DNA from: an uncultured Schlesneria sp.
GTDB taxonomy: Bacteria > Planctomycetota > Planctomycetia > Planctomycetales > Planctomycetaceae
Direction: 5' to 3'
Assembly: GCA_903858935.1 (NCBI GenBank)
Contig: CAIOKO010000064.1
Location: 1 to 64,000 of the forward strand
DNA: 64,000 bases
In this document: piece by piece, positions 45,529 to 53,946 of the stretch
Numbering within the stretch: position 1 is the stretch's first letter
How the letters are laid out: each line of letters starts with the position of its first letter
The notes under the pieces: model-generated
The model's database searches: none
Seen by the model: the letters and a program-made list of their open reading frames with translations, nothing else
What the model was told of the DNA's origin: nothing
Translations under genes and position numbers: made by a program

Positions 45529-47344
45529 AACGTTGAAGCCATTTGGCACGAGCAGCCTCGTCCATTGGAGGGTGTGGTTGACGGGTTCGTTCCAGATACC
45601 GGTTCCCAACGACAAGGTTGTCGATCTCGGTAGCCATGAAACAACGATAGGCGTCTTCAGCGGTGTTCACGATTGGTTCACCACGAACGTTAAACGACGT
45701 ATTGACGATCACACTGCAACCGGTCTGATGTTTGAAATTGGATATGACGCCGTGCATAAACGGATTTCGCTGTGCGTCAACGGTCTGCAACCTGGCTGAA
45801 TAATCGACGTGGGTTACTGCGGGGATATTGGATCGGGTGAGTTTCAGCAGGTCGATACCGAACTTGTCTTTCTGTTCGACAGTTTTTCTCAGCCTTTCAG
45901 CGACCGGATAAACAAGCAGCATGTAGGGACTTTCCTGGCGGCAGTCGAAAAAAGCGTCTGCATCTTCGGCAAGTACCATCGGCGCAAATGGTCGAAACGA
46001 TTCACGAAACTTCACCTTCAAGTTCATCCGAGACTGCATACTTTCGGATCGGGCGTCGCCGAGAATTGATCGGGAGCCAAGTGATCGAGGCCCAAATTCC
46101 ATACGCCCCCGTGCGACCGCTACGACTTTTCCATCTGAAATGTCGGCTGCAATTCGGCGTTGTAAGGCTTCGTCATCAAAGACATCCCAGACAGCGCCAA
46201 GTGCGCGAAGAATTGCGTCATCCCGGGACGATTCCGGAGGGATATCAGGCCCTAAAAACGCTCCTTGCATTCCGTCAGGACTGGAAACCGACCTGGGCTG
46301 ACGTAACTCACGATGCCAGAAACTCAATGCCGCACCGAGTGCCCCTCCTGCATCACCTGCCGCAGGCTGTGTCCAGATATTTTTGAAGGGACCGTCAGAC
46401 GATAGTTTTCCCGTTGCCACGCAGTTTAAGGCGACACCACCTGCCAGTACGAGCTGGTCAAGTCCGGTGCTCTTGTGGATAAACCTGCCCATTCGCAAAA
46501 GAGCCTCATTGATCACGGCCTGGATACTGGCTGCCAGATCCATTTCCCGTTGCGTAATCTGCGACTCGGGCTGACGAGGCGGACCATCAAACAATTCATG
46601 AAATGCTGCTGACGTCGTGGTCAGCCCTGTGGCGTAACCGAAATACTTTTGATTGAGCAGCATCGTTCCATCATCCATCAGGTGAATGACATGCTTCAGA
46701 ATCCGATCGGCATAGATCGGCCGTCCATAGGGGGCGAGGCCCATCAACTTATATTCGCCGCTATTAATTTTGAAACCGCAGTAGTATGTAAATGCCGAAT
46801 ACAACAGTCCAAGCGAATTGGGAAAACGGAGTTCCTCGCGAAGATCAACCGCCGACTCCGACCCAATGCCCCATGTCGCCGTGGACCACTCACCAACGCC
46901 ATCGATGGTGAGGATTGCAGCCTGGCGAAACGGAGAGGGATAAAATGCGCTCGCTGCGTGTGAGCGATGATGGTCGACAAAATGAATCTTTCGTTTAACG
47001 TCCAGTTCCGCCGAAATTTCACGTTCGAGCCAAAGTTTTCTGGTCAACCATTCCGGCAGCGTATGCAGGAAACTGCGAAGACCCTGCGGTGCCGTCAACA
47101 GGTATGTCATCATTAAGCGTTCGAAATGAACGAGCGGTCGTTCATAAAAAACGATGTGGTCAATCTCACCGATATCGAGACCAGATTGCTCAAGGCACCA
47201 GCCGATGGCGTGATGGGGAAACGACGGATCACCTTTGATTCGTGTGAATCGCTCTTCCTGCGCAGCGCCGATGATTTGCCCATCAACGATCAAAGCAGCG
47301 GCAGAATCGTGATAAAAAGCGGAAATACCAAGAATCGACGTCAT
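45515..47344 (-). CDS. Carbamoyltransferase (NodU/CmcH/HypF C-terminal family)
   Basis: 609 residues. It transfers a carbamoyl group from carbamoyl phosphate, using ATP, to a hydroxyl of a sugar or metabolite. The N-terminal part begins ILGISAFYHDSAAALIVDGQ; VDHHRSHAASAFYPSPF and LTIDGVGEWSTATWG carry family metal and nucleotide residues. LVLAGGVALNCVATGKL and VAVARGRMEFGPRSLGSRSIL in the C-terminal half are the carbamoyl-AMP domain. Its ATG overlaps the SGNH gene stop by 4 bases and its stop overlaps the SxtJ-like start, so the three genes form a tight operon. The acceptor is unknown. Confidence 0.94.
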   Translation of the reverse strand: MTSILGISAFYHDSAAALIVDGQIIGAAQEERFTRIKGDPSFPHHAIGWCLEQSGLDIGEIDHIVFYERPLVHFERLMMTYLLTAPQGLRSFLHTLPEWLTRKLWLEREISAELDVKRKIHFVDHHRSHAASAFYPSPFRQAAILTIDGVGEWSTATWGIGSESAVDLREELRFPNSLGLLYSAFTYYCGFKINSGEYKLMGLAPYGRPIYADRILKHVIHLMDDGTMLLNQKYFGYATGLTTTSAAFHELFDGPPRQPESQITQREMDLAASIQAVINEALLRMGRFIHKSTGLDQLVLAGGVALNCVATGKLSSDGPFKNIWTQPAAGDAGGALGAALSFWHRELRQPRSVSSPDGMQGAFLGPDIPPESSRDDAILRALGAVWDVFDDEALQRRIAADISDGKVVAVARGRMEFGPRSLGSRSILGDARSESMQSRMNLKVKFRESFRPFAPMVLAEDADAFFDCRQESPYMLLVYPVAERLRKTVEQKDKFGIDLLKLTRSNIPAVTHVDYSARLQTVDAQRNPFMHGVISNFKHQTGCSVIVNTSFNVRGEPIVNTAEDAYRCFMATEIDNLVVGNRYLERTRQPHPPMDEAARAKWLQRFELD

Positions 47345-48885
47345 TGAACCCCTTCCGTCGAAGGCAGTTGGCTTTCCGTCTTGTCTAATACCAGATTCAG
47401 TCGGCGACTAGTCGGCTGAACGTCAGCCTTCAACAGGATGACTGAGGCTTCGCGGCTGGAGAGTTCAGCAGGGAGCGTCCAGCTCAACTCGGCTCCTTCC
47501 ACCAGCCCGAGATCACTCCAATCTTCCGTATCGTAGCGTTCAACGGGATCGTAGGTGGAAAGCCAAAGACGAGCCGACTTCAGCCCAGCACCGCTCAGAC
47601 GAATCCTGCTTAGCGTTACGGGCTGCTCCAAAGCAACGAGCACCGTCGGGGTGTCGAGTGGCATCGTTGGTAGCAACTCATCCGTATCTGGATACGTAAA
47701 TTCAAACATTCCGGCATCGGATTGTGGCTTTAAATCCAGATTAAAAGGCAACCAGTCATTGATTCGGACATCGGCGGAAGTCGATGACTTGAGCCCGAGA
47801 AGCTGCGGGTAATCTTGTTCCAATCGATCGACGGTTTGCCGTGCGAGAAACGCGGTGGCACGGGGTCCCGGATGACCGTCGGCCGGATTGATGCCCCAGA
47901 TCAAGGCGTTCGGTCCGGTGGTTTCCGTCTGTGGAAATCGCTGAATGAACGCGGGAAGATTGTCGAGAATCGGAATCCCCGCATCGCGCCAGAGCGGCAG
48001 AACTCTGTCATAAGAGAACGCAATTCGCTCGGCGATGGGAGCCTCAGGCAACGTGATCATCAATCCCGGAATTTGAACTTCATTGAGAAAGATGCTGACA
48101 TTTTTGACGGTTTGGCGATAGAGAGTGAAGTTTTCACCGTCGTGAATTCGACGCAGCCAATCCGAATATTCATAACCAAATTCAGCCCCGAGATAGCTTT
48201 TTGCCAGCTTGTCGTTTCTTCGGGCATTGAACAAATCGAGCAATCGAGGTGTCACTTGCCGAAGCAGTGTTTGAACGCGTCCGGGAATCGGGCTGGCAAG
48301 TTGGCTTGTGTTTATCTGTTTTACAATTCGCTCGTCTGGATCGTTAGTAACAAACCCCCACAAGATCAGATCCGGTCGAAATTGCGGAACAACCTTTCGT
48401 GCCAAGTCCAACTCTTCATGCGTCGACATGCCGGAACGCCCTGCTGCAATGACTTCGACATCGTTGTAACCTCGGCGTTGTAGTTCGATGGCAAGCTGAC
48501 GCCACCACATGTGATTCAACGTCAAATAGGGTGCGCCCCAGACGTACGAGTCACCCATCACGAGAATTCGACGCTTCTTGATTCGTTCTTGAGTGACCTC
48601 GTGACCAACCCATGCACGCACATCGGGTGCGTTCGGTGTCGTCAATTTGGGCAAGAGTACTGCGCGTGATTTACGATTGAGGTTCAAGTCGATCACTCGG
48701 TTATGACGCTTCCATCCATCGGAAGCAACAAGACCTCGACGTTCTAATCCGGCGAGGATCCAGTGATCGAACAACACAGCGAATGCGGCGACAACGACCA
48801 ACGAAACGACTGCAGAACGAACGGAAGTCCACGGGCAGATTCGCCATGTCTTTCGTCGCCATCGGATGTTAGCCAAAGCCCGCAT
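47341..48885 (-). CDS. SGNH/GDSL-like hydrolase, membrane-anchored
   Basis: 514 residues. One N-terminal membrane helix (VVSLVVVAAFAVLFDHWIL). The SGNH domain starts KRRILVMGDSYVWGAPYLTLNHMW with GDSYVWG, continues EVIAAGRSGMST and LILWGFVTNDPDERI, and has its C-terminal Asp-His at INPADGHPGPRATAFLA. The last ~150 residues form a beta domain. SGNH proteins in such clusters often act as esterases or acyltransferases on a sugar. First gene of the cassette with carbamoyltransferase and SxtJ-DUF5989. Confidence 0.82.
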   Translation of the reverse strand: MRALANIRWRRKTWRICPWTSVRSAVVSLVVVAAFAVLFDHWILAGLERRGLVASDGWKRHNRVIDLNLNRKSRAVLLPKLTTPNAPDVRAWVGHEVTQERIKKRRILVMGDSYVWGAPYLTLNHMWWRQLAIELQRRGYNDVEVIAAGRSGMSTHEELDLARKVVPQFRPDLILWGFVTNDPDERIVKQINTSQLASPIPGRVQTLLRQVTPRLLDLFNARRNDKLAKSYLGAEFGYEYSDWLRRIHDGENFTLYRQTVKNVSIFLNEVQIPGLMITLPEAPIAERIAFSYDRVLPLWRDAGIPILDNLPAFIQRFPQTETTGPNALIWGINPADGHPGPRATAFLARQTVDRLEQDYPQLLGLKSSTSADVRINDWLPFNLDLKPQSDAGMFEFTYPDTDELLPTMPLDTPTVLVALEQPVTLSRIRLSGAGLKSARLWLSTYDPVERYDTEDWSDLGLVEGAELSWTLPAELSSREASVILLKADVQPTSRRLNLVLDKTESQLPSTEGVQ

Positions 48886-49096
48886 GAGCGAACCGCACCC
48901 TGCAAAAAAAAGGGAAAAATCAATTGTCTTGCGAGGATAGTGACTTGGAATCGCTGACGGAAGCCACTGAATCAGAAGACCGAAACGGACTTAAGAGACA
49001 CAAGTATCCTTGCAGAAAAATGTCCGGTCGAGTGAGATCGTCTACTTCTTCGTATCGAACGAGTCTCGACGTTGCCTCTTAATGAAGGAACAGACG

Positions 49097-49909
49097 ATGT
49101 CCGCGTTTATCTATTGCCTGAACGCCAGCACAATTCGACCGACACCGATTCTCGACAAGATTCGGATTGCCGGTGAGACGGGATACTCGGCCATCGAACT
49201 TTGGCACGATGAGATTGAGGCGTATGTTGCTGCGGGCGGAAAGCTGATGGACATACGCAAGGCGCTGGACGATCAACGGCTTCAGCTCCCAACGACGATC
49301 TACCTGCGTGGGTGGTGCGACACAACCGGGGCCGAACATGCCGCGGGACTCGACGAATGTAAGAAGCGACTGGAAGACGCCGCGAAACTCGGGGCGATCT
49401 ATTCGATCGCCAGCCCGGCGGGAGGGAAAGTCGATGTGGCCCTGGCGGCTCGGAATTATGCCGAACTGCTGAATCTGGGTCTGTCGTTCGGTGTTAAGCC
49501 CGCGATGGAATACCTGGGTTTCGTTGAACAGATTAACACGATCGAGTCGGCACTTGAAATCATGAACCTTTCCAAACATCCAGAAGCGACGATCGTCGTT
49601 GACCCGTTCCACAACTTCCGAGGTGGTGGCCCGTTCTCATCTCTCAGCCTGCTGCGTGGCGACCAGATTGCCATCAGCCACTTCAACGATTCTCCTGCGT
49701 CACCGCCGCGTGAACAGCAGCATGATCACAGCCGCGTTTTGCCAGGACAGGGTCATTGTGATCTGAAGCAGTGGCTGGGACTGCTCAAGCAAGCAGGGTA
49801 CAAGCGATGGTTGTCACTGGAGTTATTCCGGGAAGACCTGTGGGCACGCGATCCGAAGGAAGTGGCTCGGATCGGACTTGAATCGATGAAGGCTGTGGCC
49901 GAAGCTTGA
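49097..49909 (+). CDS. Sugar phosphate isomerase/epimerase-like TIM-barrel protein
   Basis: 270 residues from ATG 49097, which has AAGGA 6 bases upstream; earlier in-frame starts (49010, 49082) are poorer. Xylose-isomerase-like (AP endonuclease 2) fold: FIYCLNASTIRPTP at the first strand, GYSAIELWHDEIEAYV, AMEYLGFVEQINTI, TIVVDPFHNFRGGGPFSSL, ISHFNDSP and GQGHCDLKQWLGLLKQAGYKRWLSLELF, with metal-type Glu, Asp and His positions in order. It could be a hydroxypyruvate, tagatose or inosose isomerase; no neighbour decides it. Confidence 0.85.
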   Translation: MSAFIYCLNASTIRPTPILDKIRIAGETGYSAIELWHDEIEAYVAAGGKLMDIRKALDDQRLQLPTTIYLRGWCDTTGAEHAAGLDECKKRLEDAAKLGAIYSIASPAGGKVDVALAARNYAELLNLGLSFGVKPAMEYLGFVEQINTIESALEIMNLSKHPEATIVVDPFHNFRGGGPFSSLSLLRGDQIAISHFNDSPASPPREQQHDHSRVLPGQGHCDLKQWLGLLKQAGYKRWLSLELFREDLWARDPKEVARIGLESMKAVAEA

Positions 49910-49924
49910 ACGAGTCTGTTACTG

Positions 49925-50027
49925 AATGTTCCGCTGTATGACCGCTTTCGGTCATACAGTGCTCTTTTCAATCGAGGTTTAGAAGTAAAAGTCGCTGCGT
50001 CGGAGAAGACTCCGATACAGTGGTACG
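49925..50027 (+). repeat. Palindromic dispersed repeat, family A copy 3 (diverged)
   Basis: Same order as the other copies: inner hairpin CTGTATGACCG...CGGTCATACAG, then TGCTCTTTT, GGAGAAGACTCCG and ATACAGTGGTAC. The TTGAC of the other copies is ATGAC here, compensated in both hairpin arms, so the hairpin is kept. Confidence 0.65.
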
Positions 50028-50043
50028 TTGATGGATATCAGTT

Positions 50044-50463
50044 TCAATTCGTTTCGACGGACTTCCTGATCCCTGGCCAGTGTGGTGGCGCGACAAGGAA
50101 CGAGATCAGCACGAGCAGGCCAAACAACGTATGGGCCATAGTGAAGACCCATTTGGGCGCGTCGTAGAACATCACGTTATGGACGAGATTGGCCATGAAA
50201 CTGCCTGAATAAGTTTCTTGCCGGGCAAGCACGCGAAGTTGATGTTCCCATTCTGTCAAAGGACAGCTGATGCCTGCCCAGGCCTCGGCAACGACGATTG
50301 CGATCATCAACAGATGCCCGCATCGCCACCAGAAGTTTCGTGCCCATTGATGTCGGTAAATAATTCCAACCCAGATTGCCGGGAGCCCCAAAACCACCGT
50401 CAGGAAGTAAACCAGGTGGATGAGCATCACTGCGTCGGCGGCGAGTCGATAGAAGAGCGTCAT
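50044..50463 (-). CDS. DUF2784 membrane protein
   Basis: 139 residues with four membrane helices. The DUF2784 pattern is clear: FYRLAADAVMLIHLVYFLTVVLG, FWWRCGHLLMIAIVVAEAW followed by AGISCPLTEWEHQLR, and AHTLFGLLVLISFLVAPP. Function unknown across the family. It converges on the TIM-barrel gene, with a family A repeat between. Confidence 0.9.
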   Translation of the reverse strand: MTLFYRLAADAVMLIHLVYFLTVVLGLPAIWVGIIYRHQWARNFWWRCGHLLMIAIVVAEAWAGISCPLTEWEHQLRVLARQETYSGSFMANLVHNVMFYDAPKWVFTMAHTLFGLLVLISFLVAPPHWPGIRKSVETN

Positions 50464-50533
50464 GTGATGAACTGCGGTAATTGTTTCAGATTGTTCCTGG
50501 CGGTCCTCGCGACTTTTTGGTTTTCAAGAGGTA

Positions 50534-50571
50534 GTCGGGCGTTCAAATTTCAAATTTGAACACCCGACCCC
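50534..50571. repeat. Palindromic dispersed repeat, family B copy 1
   Basis: GTCGGGCGTTCAAATTT directly facing AAATTTGAACACCCGAC, nearly perfect palindrome of about 36 bp. The same ends flank the element at 62426-62523. Confidence 0.75.
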
Positions 50572-50597
50572 AGTTTCAACGCACGCGACCCCGGAAT

Positions 50598-51242
50598 TCA
50601 ACGTGTTTCCTTGTTTGAACTGGGGCCAAACAGTTTTGTCACGCAATCTGCAATAATCTTGTTCTCGCCTTCGGCTTTCTCCTTTTGAAGTGCCTTCCAT
50701 AACTCGGCACCGCGATCAACAGTCGTCTTCAGTTTGACTGGCAGTCGATCGTGATCAATCGGAGTCACTTTCGTTTTGCGTCTTTCGGCTTCGAGTGCGG
50801 TGGGGATATCCTTGATGCGACAAACCGACACGAAATCAACCAGGCCCACGAGAAGCGGGTTCACTCTTCCCGCGATCAACGATCGGGCATCGTCTTGAAA
50901 ACCGATCAGGGGTTTACCGAGCGTCCAGGCGATGGCCGCTTCCGAAACAGCCCCTTCATCAGGAACTCGACCATTCAAATTCCAGACCATGGCATCGCAA
51001 GCAATCGCCAATTGATAGACATCCAGAGCGAAGATCGCTTCATGCAAAAACGAACCGGCAATTTCAGGGGCCCAGCCTTGTTCGATCAGGGCTTCACGTA
51101 CGAGACGAAATTCCATTCCGTCCCGATGTGGTAGAAACACCGAATGACCCTGGCTCACCAGAACTTCGGCGATGGCAGTCATTTCATCACGTTCTGACTG
51201 ATTAAACAGAGGTCCGGCGCAGTACACGCAAAGGGAATCCAT
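50598..51242 (-). CDS. Nucleoside 2-deoxyribosyltransferase family protein
   Basis: 214 residues. SLCVYCAGPLFNQSERDEM opens the Rossmann-like fold with the AGPLF motif, HSVFLPHRDGMEF follows, then ACDAMVWNLNGRVPDEGAVSEAAIAWTLGKPLIGF, the conserved D...GxxPDEGxxxE stretch with the nucleophile-type Glu. The family swaps bases between deoxynucleosides or cleaves nucleotide N-glycosidic bonds. The C-terminal ~60 residues are charged and helical. No signal peptide; likely nucleotide salvage or regulation. Confidence 0.88.
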   Translation of the reverse strand: MDSLCVYCAGPLFNQSERDEMTAIAEVLVSQGHSVFLPHRDGMEFRLVREALIEQGWAPEIAGSFLHEAIFALDVYQLAIACDAMVWNLNGRVPDEGAVSEAAIAWTLGKPLIGFQDDARSLIAGRVNPLLVGLVDFVSVCRIKDIPTALEAERRKTKVTPIDHDRLPVKLKTTVDRGAELWKALQKEKAEGENKIIADCVTKLFGPSSNKETR

Positions 51243-51470
51243 GCGATCGATATTCCGTGAAAGAGAAGTCCGTGCCCATCAGATCAAAGCGCGCGGTCGA
51301 AATTCTATCGTCTTAACCGCCAATCACACAGACGTCGGCAATAAATGTTTGGTTATTTCGTGTGCCGTAAACGAGACTCTTTTTGTCCACTATCCCATAC
51401 AATCGAAGAGAATATTAATTAGGCAACAAGAAGAACACTCATTGGCATCCATCTTCATTAATCCGAAGAA

Positions 51471-52508
51471 TCAATCGGTGGAGATCGTCGTTTTTGGCTT
51501 TGCCACGAACAAAACGGCTGCGGTGACGAGTTCTGTCACGAACCAGACAACACGCAATAGACCTGCTGCGATCAGTGCCGTTGAGGGCCCAATCTCGGGA
51601 TGATCTTTGAGCGCCTCGATCAAAATTCCCTCACGGACCCCGAATCCGCCCGGTGCAATCAGGACTACAAAGCCGCCCACCAGCGAAAGCGATGACGACG
51701 CCAGCCAAACAGGAAAAAGAGTCATTTTAAATGGCGCGTCTGATAACGACTGCAGGACGAACCCAAGGCTGAAGGCATGACAGATCCAGCCGATCGTCAT
51801 CACGACAATCCCTTGAGAAATCAGCCCCGCAGAAATGGAAGGGGGGGTGTCACCGATTGACTTTTGGCCGGGAACGACCTTGCGTCCTAATTTCGTAAAT
51901 AACCACGAACTGAACGGGGTCGTAGCGAACGTGGCGACAACAATGGTTAAGGGCCAAAGCAGAGGCTGCTCGTGCAACCAACTCCTTTGTAATGGTAACC
52001 ACTTCGAAAAAGCTGGACCCAATGCTGATGGGGCCAGAGCCAGACCCAGCATCGCTCCCGTCGCCATGAACACAAGCGATTCGTACGCTGCGGTTACTCC
52101 CGCTAGTACCGGATTGACGTTGGCGCTTTTCGTCAGTGCACCTCGAATAATCAGTACCATCGCCTTCCCGGGTACGTATTTGCCAATTTGCCCGATGTGA
52201 TAAGCTCTGATGGCCGTCCACCAATCCAGAGGTTGCTGCAGGCGACGCAATGTGGCTCGCCAAAACCAAATAGAGGGAAACCATCCGATCAGGTACGACA
52301 AGGCTGCAGGTATCAGCCACCAGGCATTAATCTGAATCGTTTTTGGCGGCGTCAATTTCCAAAGTTGAAATGCCCGTCGTCCGATAAATGCGAGCACAAT
52401 CACAAATAAAATCATCTTCACCACCGGCCAGTACGACGTCTTTCGAACGTTTGGAACAACCGGTTCATCACCACTTCCAGAATTGTTGATGGAGTCAATT
52501 TGTGACAT
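51471..52508 (-). CDS. Lysylphosphatidylglycerol synthase-type flippase-like membrane protein (UPF0104)
   Basis: 345 residues with about eight helices. AYHIGQIGKYVPGKAMVLIIRGAL is the family motif (GKYxPGK), and SLVGGFVVLIAPGGFGVREGILI the second (PGGxGxRE). These proteins are the membrane part of MprF without its catalytic domain; roles include lipid or glycan flipping. ATG 52508 is chosen because AAAGG lies about 6 bases upstream and it overlaps the waaA stop by 14 bases; ATG 52523 is an alternative. Confidence 0.88.
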   Translation of the reverse strand: MSQIDSINNSGSGDEPVVPNVRKTSYWPVVKMILFVIVLAFIGRRAFQLWKLTPPKTIQINAWWLIPAALSYLIGWFPSIWFWRATLRRLQQPLDWWTAIRAYHIGQIGKYVPGKAMVLIIRGALTKSANVNPVLAGVTAAYESLVFMATGAMLGLALAPSALGPAFSKWLPLQRSWLHEQPLLWPLTIVVATFATTPFSSWLFTKLGRKVVPGQKSIGDTPPSISAGLISQGIVVMTIGWICHAFSLGFVLQSLSDAPFKMTLFPVWLASSSLSLVGGFVVLIAPGGFGVREGILIEALKDHPEIGPSTALIAAGLLRVVWFVTELVTAAVLFVAKPKTTISTD

Positions 52509-53844
52509 GGGCGACCTTTGCAATCAGATCGACAGTCCGGACCGTGGCACCACGTTGTGCGGCAACGAAGGCACGAGCCGAGTGGCCCATCCGGCTCGCT
52601 TCATCGGGATGACACAATAACTGGCGAATGGTCTGGCGAAGTTCATCAGGACCAGTAACGACTTTGGCGGCGTCTTGGGATAACAAGGCTTCTACGACGT
52701 CTTTGAAATTCCAGGTATTTGGTCCAAACAGAACTGCCGCTCCATATCCCGCCGGTTCGATCATGTTCTGCCCACCTCGGTTTGTCAGGCTTCCTCCGAC
52801 AAACGCGATGTCCGCCAATCCCCAACAGGCAGCCAATTCCCCGAGCGTGTCCAATAAGCCGACGTGATTTCCGTGAGCGAGACTGTTCGATTCTATCGAT
52901 GAATTCCCGTTATCGGGGACTGCACTGCGGCGAATCAGGCGGCACCCACGCTCTTGAATCAAATTCGCGACTTCGTCGAAGCGCTCTTTGTGTCGAGGAA
53001 CGATGATCAATCGAAGTCGGGGGAATTCCTCTTTTAAAGCTAACCATGCGTCGATGGCATAAGCCTCTTCCGGGTCCTGGGTACTTCCCGCGATAAACAC
53101 GAGATCTGAGGGATCCAGATGGAAAAAACTTCTCAGTTCATGCGTTTTTGGGTTATTGCGGTCTGATTCCGATCGATCAAATTTGATGTTGCCGGTTACG
53201 ATCACTCGCTCAGCCGGGGCGCCCAACCCGAGCAAACGATCTTGATAGGTTTCCGTCTGAACAGCAAGAATTTCAAAGCATGACAGCAAACGCTTCATCA
53301 GTGGTTTTAATCTCGAATAGCCGCGAAAGCTTTTCGCTCCCATTCGTCCATTAATCAGCATCAAGGGAATCGAGCGCCGATGTGCCGTAAGGATCAGGTT
53401 TGGCCAAAGTTCCAATTCGACGAGCACGATCAGTCGGGGTCGAATCGCTGAAAGGGCGTTATTAATTGCCCAACTAAAATCCAGGGGGAAAAACGAAACG
53501 GTATATCGCGGGTACTTTTCTCGTGCGACATCATAGCCTGTTTCGGTGGTGACGGTGATAAACAGTTCGGCCAACGGAAAGCGAGCCTCTGTATCCTCCA
53601 GGACCTTCTGCAGCTGTATCACTTCACCGACGCTGACTGCATGAAACCACAAGCAAATCCGATCAGGGTGCTTCCGGGATAGCCGACCGGTCAGTTTCTC
53701 GTACCAGCCGCGCCGATATTTACCCTGCGTAATTCGGCGGTAGATCAGCACGGGTGCAATTGCCGCCAGCAGCAACAAGTACAGTCCGTTCAAAAGCCAG
53801 CCAAAAACCAGGAGCATCCTTCCCCTTTGCGGCAACGATGTCAA
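52495..53844 (-). CDS. waaA: 3-deoxy-D-manno-octulosonic acid (Kdo) transferase
   Basis: 449 residues. An N-terminal membrane segment (LLVFGWLLNGLYLLLLAAIAPVLIYRRI) is followed by GRLSRKHPDRICLWFHAVSVGEV, where the family has its HaSvGE donor motif, then LVELELWPNLI, LMLINGRMGAKSFRGYSRL, VIVTGNIKFD, and GGSLTNRGGQNMIEPAGYGAAVLFGP for CMP-Kdo binding. It adds Kdo to lipid A precursor at the inner membrane, so this organism makes LPS. It overlaps the flippase-like gene downstream. Confidence 0.94.
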   Translation of the reverse strand: MTSLPQRGRMLLVFGWLLNGLYLLLLAAIAPVLIYRRITQGKYRRGWYEKLTGRLSRKHPDRICLWFHAVSVGEVIQLQKVLEDTEARFPLAELFITVTTETGYDVAREKYPRYTVSFFPLDFSWAINNALSAIRPRLIVLVELELWPNLILTAHRRSIPLMLINGRMGAKSFRGYSRLKPLMKRLLSCFEILAVQTETYQDRLLGLGAPAERVIVTGNIKFDRSESDRNNPKTHELRSFFHLDPSDLVFIAGSTQDPEEAYAIDAWLALKEEFPRLRLIIVPRHKERFDEVANLIQERGCRLIRRSAVPDNGNSSIESNSLAHGNHVGLLDTLGELAACWGLADIAFVGGSLTNRGGQNMIEPAGYGAAVLFGPNTWNFKDVVEALLSQDAAKVVTGPDELRQTIRQLLCHPDEASRMGHSARAFVAAQRGATVRTVDLIAKVAHVTN

Positions 53845-53846
53845 AC

Positions 53847-53924
53847 GGGAGGGCGAAGCTCCCGCCGAGCCGCTCGGTCACTCCGTAAACCGGCGTCGCG
53901 GTTCGGCAGGTGCTTCGCCCTCCC
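53847..53924. repeat. Palindromic repeat between waaA and secA
   Basis: GGGAGGGCGAAGC (53847-53859) and GCTTCGCCCTCCC (53912-53924) are perfect inverted arms around GC-rich sequence with CCGCCGAGCCG and GTTCGGCAGG forming an inner pair. It resembles a GGAGGGCGAAGC-type repeat I recall from planctomycete genomes. Confidence 0.75.
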
Positions 53925-53946
53925 AAACGTCAAATCGACATGACGC

